Assembly: GCA_025964055.1 (NCBI GenBank)
Contig: JAOPZP010000120.1
Location: 1 to 13,100, forward strand
Length of the DNA stretch: 13,100 bases
Origin: Conexibacter sp.
GTDB lineage: Bacteria > Actinomycetota > Thermoleophilia > Solirubrobacterales > Solirubrobacteraceae
Direction of reading: 5' to 3'
Shown: piece after piece, positions 6,368-12,297 of the stretch
Position numbering within the stretch: the stretch's first letter is position 1
Layout of the letters: every line of letters begins with the position of its first letter
Position numbers and translations under genes: made by a program
The notes under the pieces: generated by a model
What the model was told of the DNA's origin: nothing
Database searches by the model: none
What the model saw: only the letters and a program-made list of their open reading frames with translations

Positions 6368-7195
6368 TCACCAGCGCACCGTGTGGCGCTCCATCACACC
6401 CCAGCCGCGGGCGACCGCGAGGCCGCCGGGCAGCGTGCCCGCGAACGTGCCGAACGGCTGGACGTACGCGGAGGCGAAGAGCTTGAAGTCGTCGGCGCGG
6501 GCGCGGCGCGCCTCCTCGGCGAAGCGCAGCTGCGCGGCGTCGGCGTCGGTCCAGGTCACGGCGCCGAGGTCGTCGGCGAACGCGCCGGGCGGCAGCTCGC
6601 GCGCCGCGCCGTCCACCCACGCCGTGCGCTCGCTCCCAGTGGGCGCGTCGTGCACGCCGGCGACGAGGTTCCAGGCCAGCGGCGTGCCGTCGGGCGCCTC
6701 GCCGACGCCCGCGCACCACTGCCACGCCGTGCGCCGCGCGTGGTAGCCGGCGGAGTCGTCGATCAGGCCGCGCAGGTCGACCGGCCGGCCGTCGACCGTG
6801 CCGACCGCGCGTACCGGCTGCTTGCGCGTCCAGATGTAGGAGTCGCCGTGGCGCGAGGTCACGGCCACGGGATCGCCGTCGGGCTGGAGCCGCACGTCGA
6901 CCGGCCCGAAGCACACGCGCTCGTCGTCGAGCCTCAGCGTCCCGCGGCGGAACACGGTGCGCTCGCGCAGCGCGTGGCGATCCCAGACCGCCCAGAAGGC
7001 CTGCGGCAGGCCGGCGATGCGCACCTGCGCGGCGCAGAGCATCGCCTCGTCGCCGTAGAGCCCGACGTAGCGCCAGTGCTTCAGCGGGCGGCCGCCGCGC
7101 AGCAGCGCCATCCGGGCCGGCGGGACCGGCAGCCCGGTCGGGCGATCCCGCAGGGGCAGGGCGTCCAGGGCCGACATCGCGGGGTATGCTCCCAT
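6368..7195 (-). CDS. DUF2804 family protein
   Basis: The 275-aa soluble protein has the look of the DUF2804 family: an early LRGGRPLKHWRYVGLYGDEAMLCAAQVRIAG block, a Trp-rich middle (QAFWAVWDRHALRERT, IDDSAGYHARRTAWQW), a GDSYIWTRKQPV segment, and the C-terminal GWGVMERHTVRW ending. The molecular function of the family is not established. No signal peptide or membrane helix is seen. ATG at 7195 gives MGAYPAMSAL; a second in-frame ATG at 7177 (MSALDAL) is an equally plausible start. It is divergent from the nitrilase/TetR genes across a 49-bp gap holding a palindromic operator, so it may belong to the same regulated unit. The family call is from memory of its conserved blocks. Confidence 0.75.
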   Translation of the reverse strand: MGAYPAMSALDALPLRDRPTGLPVPPARMALLRGGRPLKHWRYVGLYGDEAMLCAAQVRIAGLPQAFWAVWDRHALRERTVFRRGTLRLDDERVCFGPVDVRLQPDGDPVAVTSRHGDSYIWTRKQPVRAVGTVDGRPVDLRGLIDDSAGYHARRTAWQWCAGVGEAPDGTPLAWNLVAGVHDAPTGSERTAWVDGAARELPPGAFADDLGAVTWTDADAAQLRFAEEARRARADDFKLFASAYVQPFGTFAGTLPGGLAVARGWGVMERHTVRW

Positions 7196-7204
7196 GGACG
7201 TCGG

Positions 7205-7220
7205 TTGACTGACCAGTCAA
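7205..7220. promoter_or_regulatory. Palindromic operator candidate for the TetR-family repressor
   Basis: TTGACTG-AC-CAGTCAA is a 16-bp inverted repeat with perfect 7-base arms and a 2-base centre, AT-richer than its surroundings. It lies in the short gap between the divergent DUF2804 and nitrilase genes, and the nitrilase is followed by a TetR gene. Its size and shape are typical of TetR-family operators. A consensus-like -35 hexamer TTGACT is present on both strands within the palindrome, so a bound repressor would cover both divergent promoters; I see no clear -10 for either. Confidence 0.6.
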
Positions 7221-7231
7221 TCGCCAGATTC

Positions 7232-7247
7232 GGGGAGATCCATCCTG
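7232..7247 (+). promoter_or_regulatory. Ribosome-binding site and CTG start of the nitrilase gene
   Basis: GGGGAG (7232-7237) stands seven bases before CTG at 7245-7247, ideal spacing. In this frame the last upstream stop is TGA at 7206-7208, and no ATG, GTG or TTG occurs until the GTG at 7353, which would remove the first conserved strand and most of the sequence before the catalytic Glu. ATC at 7242 is a second unusual possibility. Confidence 0.65.
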
Positions 7248-8054
7248 CGCGCCGCCGCTGTCCAACTTACCGCGACCGCCGACAAGGCCACCAACCTGGA
7301 GACCGCCGACCGCCTCGTCCGCGCCGCCGCGGCCGACGGCGCGGCCCTCGTCGTGCTGCCCGAGAAGTGGTCGGTCTACGGCGCGCCCGAGGACCAGCGG
7401 GCCGGCGCGGAGCCGCTGGACGGCGCGGCGCTGGCCTGGGCGCGGGCGATCGCCCACGAGCTGCAGATCGACCTCGTCGCCGGCTCGATCGCCGAGCGGG
7501 TCGACGGCTCGTCGCGGGGCGCGAACACCTCCGTCCACGTCGGCCCTGACGGGACCGATCGCGCGACCTACCGCAAGCTGCACATGTTCGACGTGCTGAT
7601 CGGCGGCCGCGACTACCGCGAGTCCGACGGCGAGGCGCCCGGCGACGAGGTCGTCCTGAGCGCGCTGGCCGACGGCACCGGCCTGGGCCTGACCATCTGC
7701 TACGACCTGCGCTTCCCGGAGCTGTACCGCCGCCTGACCGTCGAGGGCGCGCGCATCCTCGCGGTGCCGTCGGCGTTCACCGAGCCCACGACGCGCGACC
7801 ACTGGGAGGTCCTCCTGCGGGCGCGCGCGATCGAAAACCAGGCCTTCGTCGTCGCCGCCAACCAGGTCGGCCGCCACGCGCCCGGCCTGCGGACCGGCGG
7901 GCGGTCGATGATCGTCGACCCGTGGGGCATCGTCCTCGCGCAGGCGCCCGACGCCGAGACGTACGTGATCGCCGAGCTGGACCTCGCGCGGCTGGAGCGC
8001 ATCCGCGCCGACCTGCCGTCGCTGGCCAACCGCCGCCCGGAGGTCTACGGCTAG
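7245..8054 (+). CDS. Carbon-nitrogen hydrolase (nitrilase superfamily, Nit-like), probable CTG start
   Basis: The enzyme hydrolyses a carbon-nitrogen bond, probably an amide, with a Glu-Lys-Cys triad. Counting from the CTG start the protein is 269 aa, the usual length. The N-terminus reads (M)RAAAVQLTAT, the typical first strand. Catalytic residues are E40 (VVLPEKW), K111 (TYRKLHMFDV) and C152 (LTICYDLRFPELYR). KLHMFDV and the ESDGEAPGDE segment point to the Nit1/Nit2 (omega-amidase or deaminated-glutathione-amidase type) branch; the real substrate in an organism of this type is unknown. It is followed after two bases by the TetR gene, so the two are co-transcribed, and a palindromic operator precedes it. 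The start codon is the only odd feature: no standard start is available at the conserved N-terminus. Confidence 0.92.
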   Translation: MRAAAVQLTATADKATNLETADRLVRAAAADGAALVVLPEKWSVYGAPEDQRAGAEPLDGAALAWARAIAHELQIDLVAGSIAERVDGSSRGANTSVHVGPDGTDRATYRKLHMFDVLIGGRDYRESDGEAPGDEVVLSALADGTGLGLTICYDLRFPELYRRLTVEGARILAVPSAFTEPTTRDHWEVLLRARAIENQAFVVAANQVGRHAPGLRTGGRSMIVDPWGIVLAQAPDAETYVIAELDLARLERIRADLPSLANRRPEVYG

Positions 8055-8056
8055 CC

Positions 8057-8665
8057 ATGGCCACCGCCCGCTCCGCCCAGAACGCCGCCGAGAAGCGCCG
8101 GATCATCCTCGACGCCGCCGTGCGCGTCTTCGCCCGCCAGGGCTTCCACACCTGCCGCGTGAGCGACATCGCCGACGAGGCCGGCGTCGCCTACGGGTTG
8201 GTGTACCACTACTTCCGGTCCAAGGACGAGGTGCTCGACACCCTGTTCCTCGAGCGCTGGAACGTCATGCTCGACGCGATCCGCGAGGTCGACGGGCAGG
8301 ACATCCTCGCGCGCAAGAAGCTCGAGGCGATCGCGGGGTTCATCATCGACTCCTACCGCCACGACCCCGACCTGATGAAGGTCATCATCGTCGAGGTCAC
8401 CCGCGCGGCGAACTCGTTCGGCCAGACGCACCTCGCCAAGATCACCGAGGCCTACAACCTGATCGGCGCCGTCGTCGAGAAGGCACAGGCCTCCGGCGAG
8501 TTCCGCACCGACATCTCGCCGCAGTTCGCCGCGATGGCGTTCTACGGCGCGATCGAGCAGGTGCTCACCGGTTGGATCTTCGACTCGCTGCCCCAATCGG
8601 CGGGCGGGTTCGACGAGGCCAAGCGCCTGATCGTCGAGACGATCTGCAGCGGGCTCGACCGCTAG
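8057..8665 (+). CDS. TetR/AcrR family transcriptional regulator
   Basis: Dimeric DNA-binding repressor, 202 aa. The N-terminal TetR domain is clear: RRIILDAAVRVFARQGFHTCRVSDIADEAGVAYGLVYHYFRSKDEVL, with the helix-turn-helix at about residues 36-55. The C-terminal ligand-binding/dimerisation half is all-helical (FIIDSYRHDPDLMKVIIVEVTR, FAAMAFYGAIEQVLTGWIF). The ATG is two bases after the nitrilase stop, so it is the second gene of that operon. The likely target is the TTGACTGACCAGTCAA palindrome at 7205-7220, giving autoregulation and control of the divergent DUF2804 gene. The ligand cannot be told; the general shape is reminiscent of acyl-CoA-sensing TetR proteins, but that is a weak impression. 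Its stop codon lies inside a perfect 16-bp palindrome. Confidence 0.93.
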   Translation: MATARSAQNAAEKRRIILDAAVRVFARQGFHTCRVSDIADEAGVAYGLVYHYFRSKDEVLDTLFLERWNVMLDAIREVDGQDILARKKLEAIAGFIIDSYRHDPDLMKVIIVEVTRAANSFGQTHLAKITEAYNLIGAVVEKAQASGEFRTDISPQFAAMAFYGAIEQVLTGWIFDSLPQSAGGFDEAKRLIVETICSGLDR

Positions 8666-8671
8666 CGGTCG
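8656..8671. repeat. Perfect 16-bp palindrome over the TetR stop codon
   Basis: CGACCGCTAGCGGTCG is fully self-complementary with no loop and contains the TAG stop of the TetR gene. It covers the place where a -35 would sit for the TAGAGT -10 candidate at 8683, so it might be an operator of the downstream small-gene cassette. A palindrome of this size is expected about once by chance in a GC-rich window of this length, so the role is uncertain. Confidence 0.35.
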
Positions 8672-8682
8672 TCCCAGGAGGG

Positions 8683-8688
8683 TAGAGT
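8683..8688 (+). promoter_or_regulatory. Candidate -10 hexamer upstream of the small-membrane-protein cassette
   Basis: TAGAGT is followed by eight bases and the ATG at 8697, the arrangement of a leaderless promoter. An AGGAGG at 8676-8681 lies 15 bases before the ATG, too far for a normal ribosome-binding site, and would lie upstream of the transcription start if the hexamer is used. Confidence 0.4.
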
Positions 8689-8696
8689 CGGCCCCG

Positions 8697-8834
8697 ATGC
8701 AGCACAACGACATCACCAAGCGCCTGGTCTGGTCGGGCCTGCTCGCGGCCTTCGGCGCCCTCGCGTCGATCGTCGCCTCGCGCGCCGCCGCAGTCGCGTT
8801 CCGCCGGATCTTCGACGAGGACCCGCCCGAGTGA
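8697..8834 (+). CDS. Small membrane protein, 45 aa (perhaps DUF4235-like)
   Basis: The 45-residue product has a short polar N-terminus (MQHNDITKR), one transmembrane helix at about residues 10-33, and an amphipathic/acidic end (AFRRIFDEDPPE). The RRIF-x-E-D-PPE ending after a helix recalls the first half of DUF4235 proteins, which are about twice as long; here nothing of the second half follows in this frame, so it may be a truncated relative or only a look-alike. The TGA stop overlaps the GTG of the next gene (GTGA), implying translational coupling, which is the main evidence that this short frame is real. It heads a four-gene chain that includes Holin-X and DUF3618 proteins. Confidence 0.65.
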   Translation: MQHNDITKRLVWSGLLAAFGALASIVASRAAAVAFRRIFDEDPPE

Positions 8835-9097
8835 GCGCGCCGGAGCCCGTCGACCCCGCGCAGCCGCCCGTCGAGCCGGCCGCGGAGCCCGCCGCCGCAC
8901 CGGTCACCGAGCCCACGCCGACCGTCGGCGCCGCCGAAGCGACGTGGAGCCAGCCGGCGGGCAGCGCCCTGCTGGACGGTGCGCCCGCCGGCGCACCGGT
9001 CGATCCCAACCCCGAGAAGCTCGTGGGCAAGGCGTTCGCCGGCGGTCTCGTCGCAGCGCTGATCCTCGGGCGCCTCGCCAAGCGGAGGCAGCGATGA
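8831..9097 (+). CDS. Hypothetical Pro/Ala-rich protein with C-terminal membrane anchor
   Basis: The 88-aa product is of unrecognised family. The first 60 residues are low-complexity, rich in Pro, Ala and Glu (EPVDPAQPPVEPAAEPAA), and probably disordered. Residues about 62-82 form one hydrophobic helix (KLVGKAFAGGLVAALILGRL) followed by basic AKRRQR, typical of a tail-anchored protein with its tail at the cytoplasmic face. The GTG start overlaps the previous stop by four bases and its TGA overlaps the next ATG (ATGA), so it sits in the middle of a coupled chain. The anchor is similar in design to the DUF3618 protein encoded two genes downstream. Confidence 0.7.
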   Translation: MSAPEPVDPAQPPVEPAAEPAAAPVTEPTPTVGAAEATWSQPAGSALLDGAPAGAPVDPNPEKLVGKAFAGGLVAALILGRLAKRRQR

Positions 9098-9516
9098 GCG
9101 AGCCCAACACGCCGCCCGGCATCGTCCAGGCGATCGAGGACGTCAGCAAGCGCGCCTCGGTCCTCGTGCGCGAGGAGATCGAGCTGGCCAAGGCCGAGGT
9201 GACCCAGAAGGTCACCAAGCTCGGCAAGGGCGCGGCCGTCGCCGCCGCCGCGGGCGTGTTCGTCCTCGGCGCGCTCATCATGATCCTGTTCGGGCTCGCG
9301 TGGCTCGCCTACTGGGCGATCCCGTTCCCCGACAACCAGTTCTTCTGGGGCTTCTTCACCGTTGCGGCGGTCCTGCTCCTGCTCGCCGGCCTGGCGGGCT
9401 ACATCGCCTACCGCGCGCTCAAGGCCGGCTCGCCACCTGCGCCGAAGATGGCCATCGAGGAGGCCCGGCTCATCAAGGAGACCGTCTCCTCGTCGCAGCC
9501 GGAGAGGACCATCTGA
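9094..9516 (+). CDS. Holin-X / YqjE-type phage holin family membrane protein
   Basis: The 140-aa product has an amphipathic N-terminal helix (DVSKRASVLVREEIELAKAEVTQKV, residues about 16-40), then two membrane helices (about 47-74 and 84-107) and a short charged cytoplasmic tail. The SxLVREEIELAKAE motif followed by a two-helix hairpin is the hallmark of the actinobacterial Holin-X/YqjE family (PF07332). Despite the name, chromosomal members are not lysis proteins of known function, and no phage genes are near. The ATG at 9094 is preceded by GGAGG at five bases and overlaps the previous stop (ATGA). An open stretch upstream to 8944 in this frame is not credible. It is followed by DUF3618 in a TGATG overlap, a common pairing. 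Confidence 0.88.
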   Translation: MSEPNTPPGIVQAIEDVSKRASVLVREEIELAKAEVTQKVTKLGKGAAVAAAAGVFVLGALIMILFGLAWLAYWAIPFPDNQFFWGFFTVAAVLLLLAGLAGYIAYRALKAGSPPAPKMAIEEARLIKETVSSSQPERTI

Positions 9517-9743
9517 TGCCGCAGCGCTCCCCTGAGCAGATCCGCGCGTCGATCGAGGCCAACCGGGCCGAGCTCGCCGTGTCGCTGACGCGCCTGCGCA
9601 CCGAGGTCGCCGAGGTCACCGACTGGCGCAAGCAGATCCGCGACCATCAGCAGCAGGTGCTGATCGGCGCGGCGGTCGCGGGCTTCGTCATCGGTGGCGG
9701 GATCGCCGCCGTCGGCGGCCTGCTGCGCCGCCGCCGGCGCTGA
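9516..9743 (+). CDS. DUF3618 family membrane-anchored protein
   Basis: The 75-aa product begins with the family signature RSPEQIRASIEANRAELAVSLTRL, a helical region (residues about 5-47, likely coiled), followed by one C-terminal transmembrane helix (about 48-70, GAAVAGFVIGGGIAAVGGLL) and a poly-Arg end. DUF3618 function is unknown. The design, a soluble helix plus a glycine-rich tail anchor ending in arginines, parallels E. coli YqjD/ElaB, which are tail-anchored and ribosome-associated, and E. coli yqjD lies next to yqjE just as here. That analogy is inference from architecture. The start codon shares one base with the upstream stop (TGATG). Confidence 0.88.
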   Translation: MPQRSPEQIRASIEANRAELAVSLTRLRTEVAEVTDWRKQIRDHQQQVLIGAAVAGFVIGGGIAAVGGLLRRRRR

Positions 9744-9772
9744 TCGCGCGCCTGGACGTCCGGCCCCGCACC

Positions 9773-9778
9773 TACGGT
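9773..9778 (+). promoter_or_regulatory. Candidate -10 hexamer for the AI-2E permease gene
   Basis: TACGGT stands eight bases before the TTG at 9787 in the 43-bp gap after the DUF3618 gene. It supports both the TTG as start and a separate transcript for the permease. No clear -35 or Shine-Dalgarno sequence is present. Confidence 0.35.
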
Positions 9779-9786
9779 TCGGGGCG

Positions 9787-10929
9787 TTGCGCCAGGCAGC
9801 CTCCGATATCCCTGCCCGCACGGTCCTCCGGGTCGTGTGGATCGTCGTGCTCTCGGTGCTCGCGCTGTACCTCGTGTACCTCCTGCGCAAGCCGATGGGC
9901 TGGGTCTTCACCGGCACGTTCATCGCGATCGCGCTGTCGGGGCCGGTCAACCGGCTGGGCCGCCACATGCGGCGCGGGTTCGCGATCGCGATCGTCTATC
10001 TCGGGCTGATCCTCGTGCCGATCGGCCTGGCCGCCCTCGTCCTGCCGCCGCTGGTCACGCAGGGCACGAACCTCGCCGGGAACCTGCCGGCGTACGCCAA
10101 CGACGTCCAGGACTTCGTCAACAAGAACGAGCGGCTGCGCAAGCTCGACGACAAGTACGACATCACCGGCGAGCTGCAGAAGCAGGCGTCGTCGCTCCCC
10201 GCCAAGGTCGGCGACGCGGCGAAGGTGCTCGGCGACATCGGCCTCGGGCTGGTCAACTCGGTCTTCGCGTTGATCAACATCCTGATCTTGAGCATCTTCA
10301 TCCTCGCCGGAGGACGCGGCTGGGTCGAGGCGGCGCTGCGCCTGCGGCCGGAGGCCGAGCGCGAGCGGATGCGGCGCATCCTCGACGACACCGCGTCGGC
10401 GGTCGGCGGCTACGTGCAGGGCGCGCTGACGGTCGCGCTGATCGCCGGCATCCAGGCGTTCGTGGTGCTCGAGCTGCTCGGCGTGCCGTTCGCGGCGCCA
10501 CTGGCGGTGTTCGCGGGTCTCGCCTCGCTGATCCCGCTGGTCGGCGCCACGGTGGCGGCCGTTCTCATCGGCGTCGTGACGCTGTTCAACGACTTCCCGA
10601 CCGACACGATCATCTGGGCGATCTGGGCGATCATCTACCAGCAGATCGAGAACAACGTCATCCAGCCGCAGATCCAGCGACGCACCGTGCAGGTGCAGCC
10701 GATCGTGGTCCTGGTCGCGGTCCTGTTCGGCAGCACGCTGCTGGGGATCCTCGGCGCGATCGTGGCGATCCCGCTCGCGGCCTGCATCCAGATCCTGGTG
10801 CGCGAGTGGTGGGCCTGGCGCTCGGAGGTCCGGATGGCGGCGATCGCCAGCGGCGAGCCGCCGCCCGGCGGCCCGCGCCCCGAGGACGAGAACGGGGGCG
10901 GCGGCGGGATCGTCGTCCCGGCGTCGTAG
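9787..10929 (+). CDS. AI-2E family transporter (UPF0118 permease)
   Basis: Polytopic inner-membrane protein of the AI-2E/UPF0118 family (PF01594); members include TqsA-like exporters and ion antiporters, so the substrate is open. From the TTG at 9787 the protein is 380 aa, normal for the family. The N-terminal helices (about residues 13-33, 38-52, 65-90) are followed by a soluble segment (about 90-165), then the characteristic C-terminal half: AAPLAVFAGLASLIPLVGATVAAVLIGV, DFPTDTIIWAIWAIIYQQIENNVIQPQIQ, and the closing GILGAIVAIPLAACIQILV. The tail after about residue 355 is Gly/Pro-rich and polar. Frame is open upstream to 9694, overlapping the DUF3618 gene, but those residues are not family-like; TTG 9787 with TACGGT upstream is the best start. 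The GNAT gene follows after three bases. Confidence 0.93.
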   Translation: MRQAASDIPARTVLRVVWIVVLSVLALYLVYLLRKPMGWVFTGTFIAIALSGPVNRLGRHMRRGFAIAIVYLGLILVPIGLAALVLPPLVTQGTNLAGNLPAYANDVQDFVNKNERLRKLDDKYDITGELQKQASSLPAKVGDAAKVLGDIGLGLVNSVFALINILILSIFILAGGRGWVEAALRLRPEAERERMRRILDDTASAVGGYVQGALTVALIAGIQAFVVLELLGVPFAAPLAVFAGLASLIPLVGATVAAVLIGVVTLFNDFPTDTIIWAIWAIIYQQIENNVIQPQIQRRTVQVQPIVVLVAVLFGSTLLGILGAIVAIPLAACIQILVREWWAWRSEVRMAAIASGEPPPGGPRPEDENGGGGGIVVPAS

Positions 10930-10932
10930 AAG

Positions 10933-11418
10933 GTGGAGCTGCGGGGCGAGCGCGTGCTGTTGCGCCGTGCAGAGGACGGCGACGTCGACGCGCTCCTGAC
11001 GCTCCTGGCCGAGCCGGAGATCGCGCAGTGGTGGAGCGCCTACGAGGCCGACGAGGTCCGGGCCGACCTGGACCCGTCGTTCGTCATCCTCGTCGGCGGC
11101 GTCGTGGTCGGGTGGCTGCAGTACGACGAGGAGACCGAGCCCGACTATCCGCACGTCGCCTTCGACATCCTCGTGACGACGCGGCTGCGGGGTCGGGGCT
11201 ATGGGCGGGAGGCGCTGCGCTTGGCCATCCGTCACTTCATCGCCCGGGGCCACCACCGCTTCACGATCGACCCGTCGCTGGGCAACGAGCGGGCGATCCG
11301 CGCCTACGCGGCGATCGGGTTCAAGCCGGTCGGCGTCCTGCGCGCCTACGAGCGCGCCCCCGACGGCTCGTGGCGCGACGGGTTGTTGATGGACCTGCTC
11401 GCCGACGAGCTCGTCTAG
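10933..11418 (+). CDS. GNAT family N-acetyltransferase, AAC(6')-like
   Basis: The 161-aa acetyl-CoA-dependent acyltransferase. The acetyl-CoA loop is LRGRGYG (residues 85-91), the GNAT motif A RxxGxG. DPSLGNERAIRAYAAIGFKPVGVLRAYERAPDGSWRDGLLMDLL follows, the motif B region as seen in the aminoglycoside 6'-N-acetyltransferase-like branch. PEIAQWW near residues 28-34 also fits that branch. Chromosomal members often have unknown or small-molecule substrates, so resistance cannot be inferred. The start is GTG three bases after the permease stop, without a clear ribosome-binding site, indicating co-transcription. The TAG stop overlaps the stop of the convergent DegV gene within one CTAG. Confidence 0.88.
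   Translation: MELRGERVLLRRAEDGDVDALLTLLAEPEIAQWWSAYEADEVRADLDPSFVILVGGVVVGWLQYDEETEPDYPHVAFDILVTTRLRGRGYGREALRLAIRHFIARGHHRFTIDPSLGNERAIRAYAAIGFKPVGVLRAYERAPDGSWRDGLLMDLLADELV
11415..11418. other. Shared CTAG at a tail-to-tail stop codon overlap
   Basis: The plus-strand GNAT gene stops with TAG at 11416-11418 and the minus-strand DegV gene stops with TAG read from 11417 to 11415, so the four bases CTAG hold both stops and leave no room for a terminator between the genes. The same tetranucleotide, duplicated, flanks the palindromic element at 4850-5015. Confidence 0.9.
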
Positions 11419-12290
11419 ACCCCGAGGCCGGCCATGAGGCTGCGCGGCAGGCCGCCGGCGCCGAGGAGGCCGGGGCCCACGTGGGTCCCGATGACCGGGC
11501 CGATCTCCGAGACGAAGACGGGCTCGCAGCCGAAGATCTCGCGGCCGCGGTCGGCCAGCTTGGCGGCCTGCTCGTGGGCCTGGATGTGCTGGACGACCCA
11601 GCCGTCGGCGCCGTCCTCCTTGCGCGCCTTGAGGTAGTCGGCCATGCGCTCGAACGCGCGGCCGGCGGTGCGGACGCGCTCGACCGGGGTGATCTCGCGG
11701 TCGATCGTCAGGATCGGCTTGATCTTCAGCGCGCCGCCGAGCCAGGCCTGCGCAGTGCCGATGCGGCCGCCGCGCCGGAGGAACTCCAGGGTGTCGACGG
11801 CGAACCAGATCTTCATGGCGTCGGCGGCCTCGTTGACGCGGGCCGCGACCGCGTCGAGGTCGCCGCCGGCCTTCGCAGCAGCCGCGCCGGCCAGCGCGCA
11901 GAGCCCGATGCCGCCGCAGGCGGTGCGCGAGTCGATGACCTCGACGCGGCGGCCCGGGTACTTGCCGGCGATCTCGGTGGCCGCCTGGCGCGCGGTCTCG
12001 GGCGTGCCGGAGATGCCGCCGGCGATGTGGACCGAGACGATGTCCTGCCCGGCCGCGGCGAGCGGCTCGTAGACCTCGAGGAAGTCGCCGATCGAGGGCT
12101 GGGAGGTGGTCGGCAGCTGGTCGAGCGCGCGCAGGCGATCGTAGAACGCGTCGAAGTCGGGCATGTCGGACTCCCGCTCGTGGTGGTCGCCGAGGTTGAC
12201 GTACAGCGACACCTCGTGGATGTCGTGCGCCTGCAGCAGCGCGCGCGGCGCGTAGTGCGTGGTGTCGGTGACCACTGCGACCTGTGACAT
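11415..12290 (-). CDS. DegV family (fatty-acid-binding, FakB-like) protein
   Basis: Soluble two-domain protein that binds a fatty acid; FakB members present it to the kinase FakA for phosphorylation. The protein is 291 aa, usual length. It starts MSQVAVVTDTT, the DegV opening strand, with TTSQPS at residues 61-66 and SGT at 94-96, positions that contact the fatty-acid carboxylate in FakB structures. VEVIDSRTACGGIGLCA and VDTLEFLRRGGRIG follow, then the KIKPILTIDREITPVERVRT domain-2 strand pair. The ATG at 12290 is supported by TAGGGT seven bases upstream. The frame stays open upstream to 12980, antisense to the epimerase, and is not coding there. No FakA-like kinase is in the window. Confidence 0.93.
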   Translation of the reverse strand: MSQVAVVTDTTHYAPRALLQAHDIHEVSLYVNLGDHHERESDMPDFDAFYDRLRALDQLPTTSQPSIGDFLEVYEPLAAAGQDIVSVHIAGGISGTPETARQAATEIAGKYPGRRVEVIDSRTACGGIGLCALAGAAAAKAGGDLDAVAARVNEAADAMKIWFAVDTLEFLRRGGRIGTAQAWLGGALKIKPILTIDREITPVERVRTAGRAFERMADYLKARKEDGADGWVVQHIQAHEQAAKLADRGREIFGCEPVFVSEIGPVIGTHVGPGLLGAGGLPRSLMAGLGV

Positions 12291-12297
12291 TCCGGGC

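Noticed and set aside
6318..7877. A 519-codon minus-strand frame spanning the DUF2804 and nitrilase genes
   Set aside because: It runs out of frame through DUF2804 and antisense through the nitrilase triad region, and ignores the operator gap; composition is that of a shadow frame.
9094..9516. Prophage remnant suggested by the phage holin family name
   Set aside because: Holin-X/YqjE proteins are common chromosomal membrane proteins; no lysin, structural, integrase or other phage gene is nearby.
9772..11256. A 494-codon open frame antisense to the AI-2E permease and GNAT genes
   Set aside because: The sequence is Asp/Arg/His-rich without hydrophobic core pattern or motifs; both opposite-strand genes are clear families.
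10933..11418. Aminoglycoside resistance determinant
   Set aside because: The GNAT protein resembles the AAC(6') branch, but it sits in an ordinary chromosomal operon with no mobile context. Substrate cannot be assigned from motifs shared by many non-resistance members.
9837..12287. An 816-codon open frame on the plus strand overlapping the AI-2E, GNAT and DegV genes
   Set aside because: Its translation is Arg/Ala/Gly/Pro-rich with no family motifs, and it crosses three well-identified genes. It is the out-of-frame shadow typical of GC-rich DNA, where stop codons are rare.
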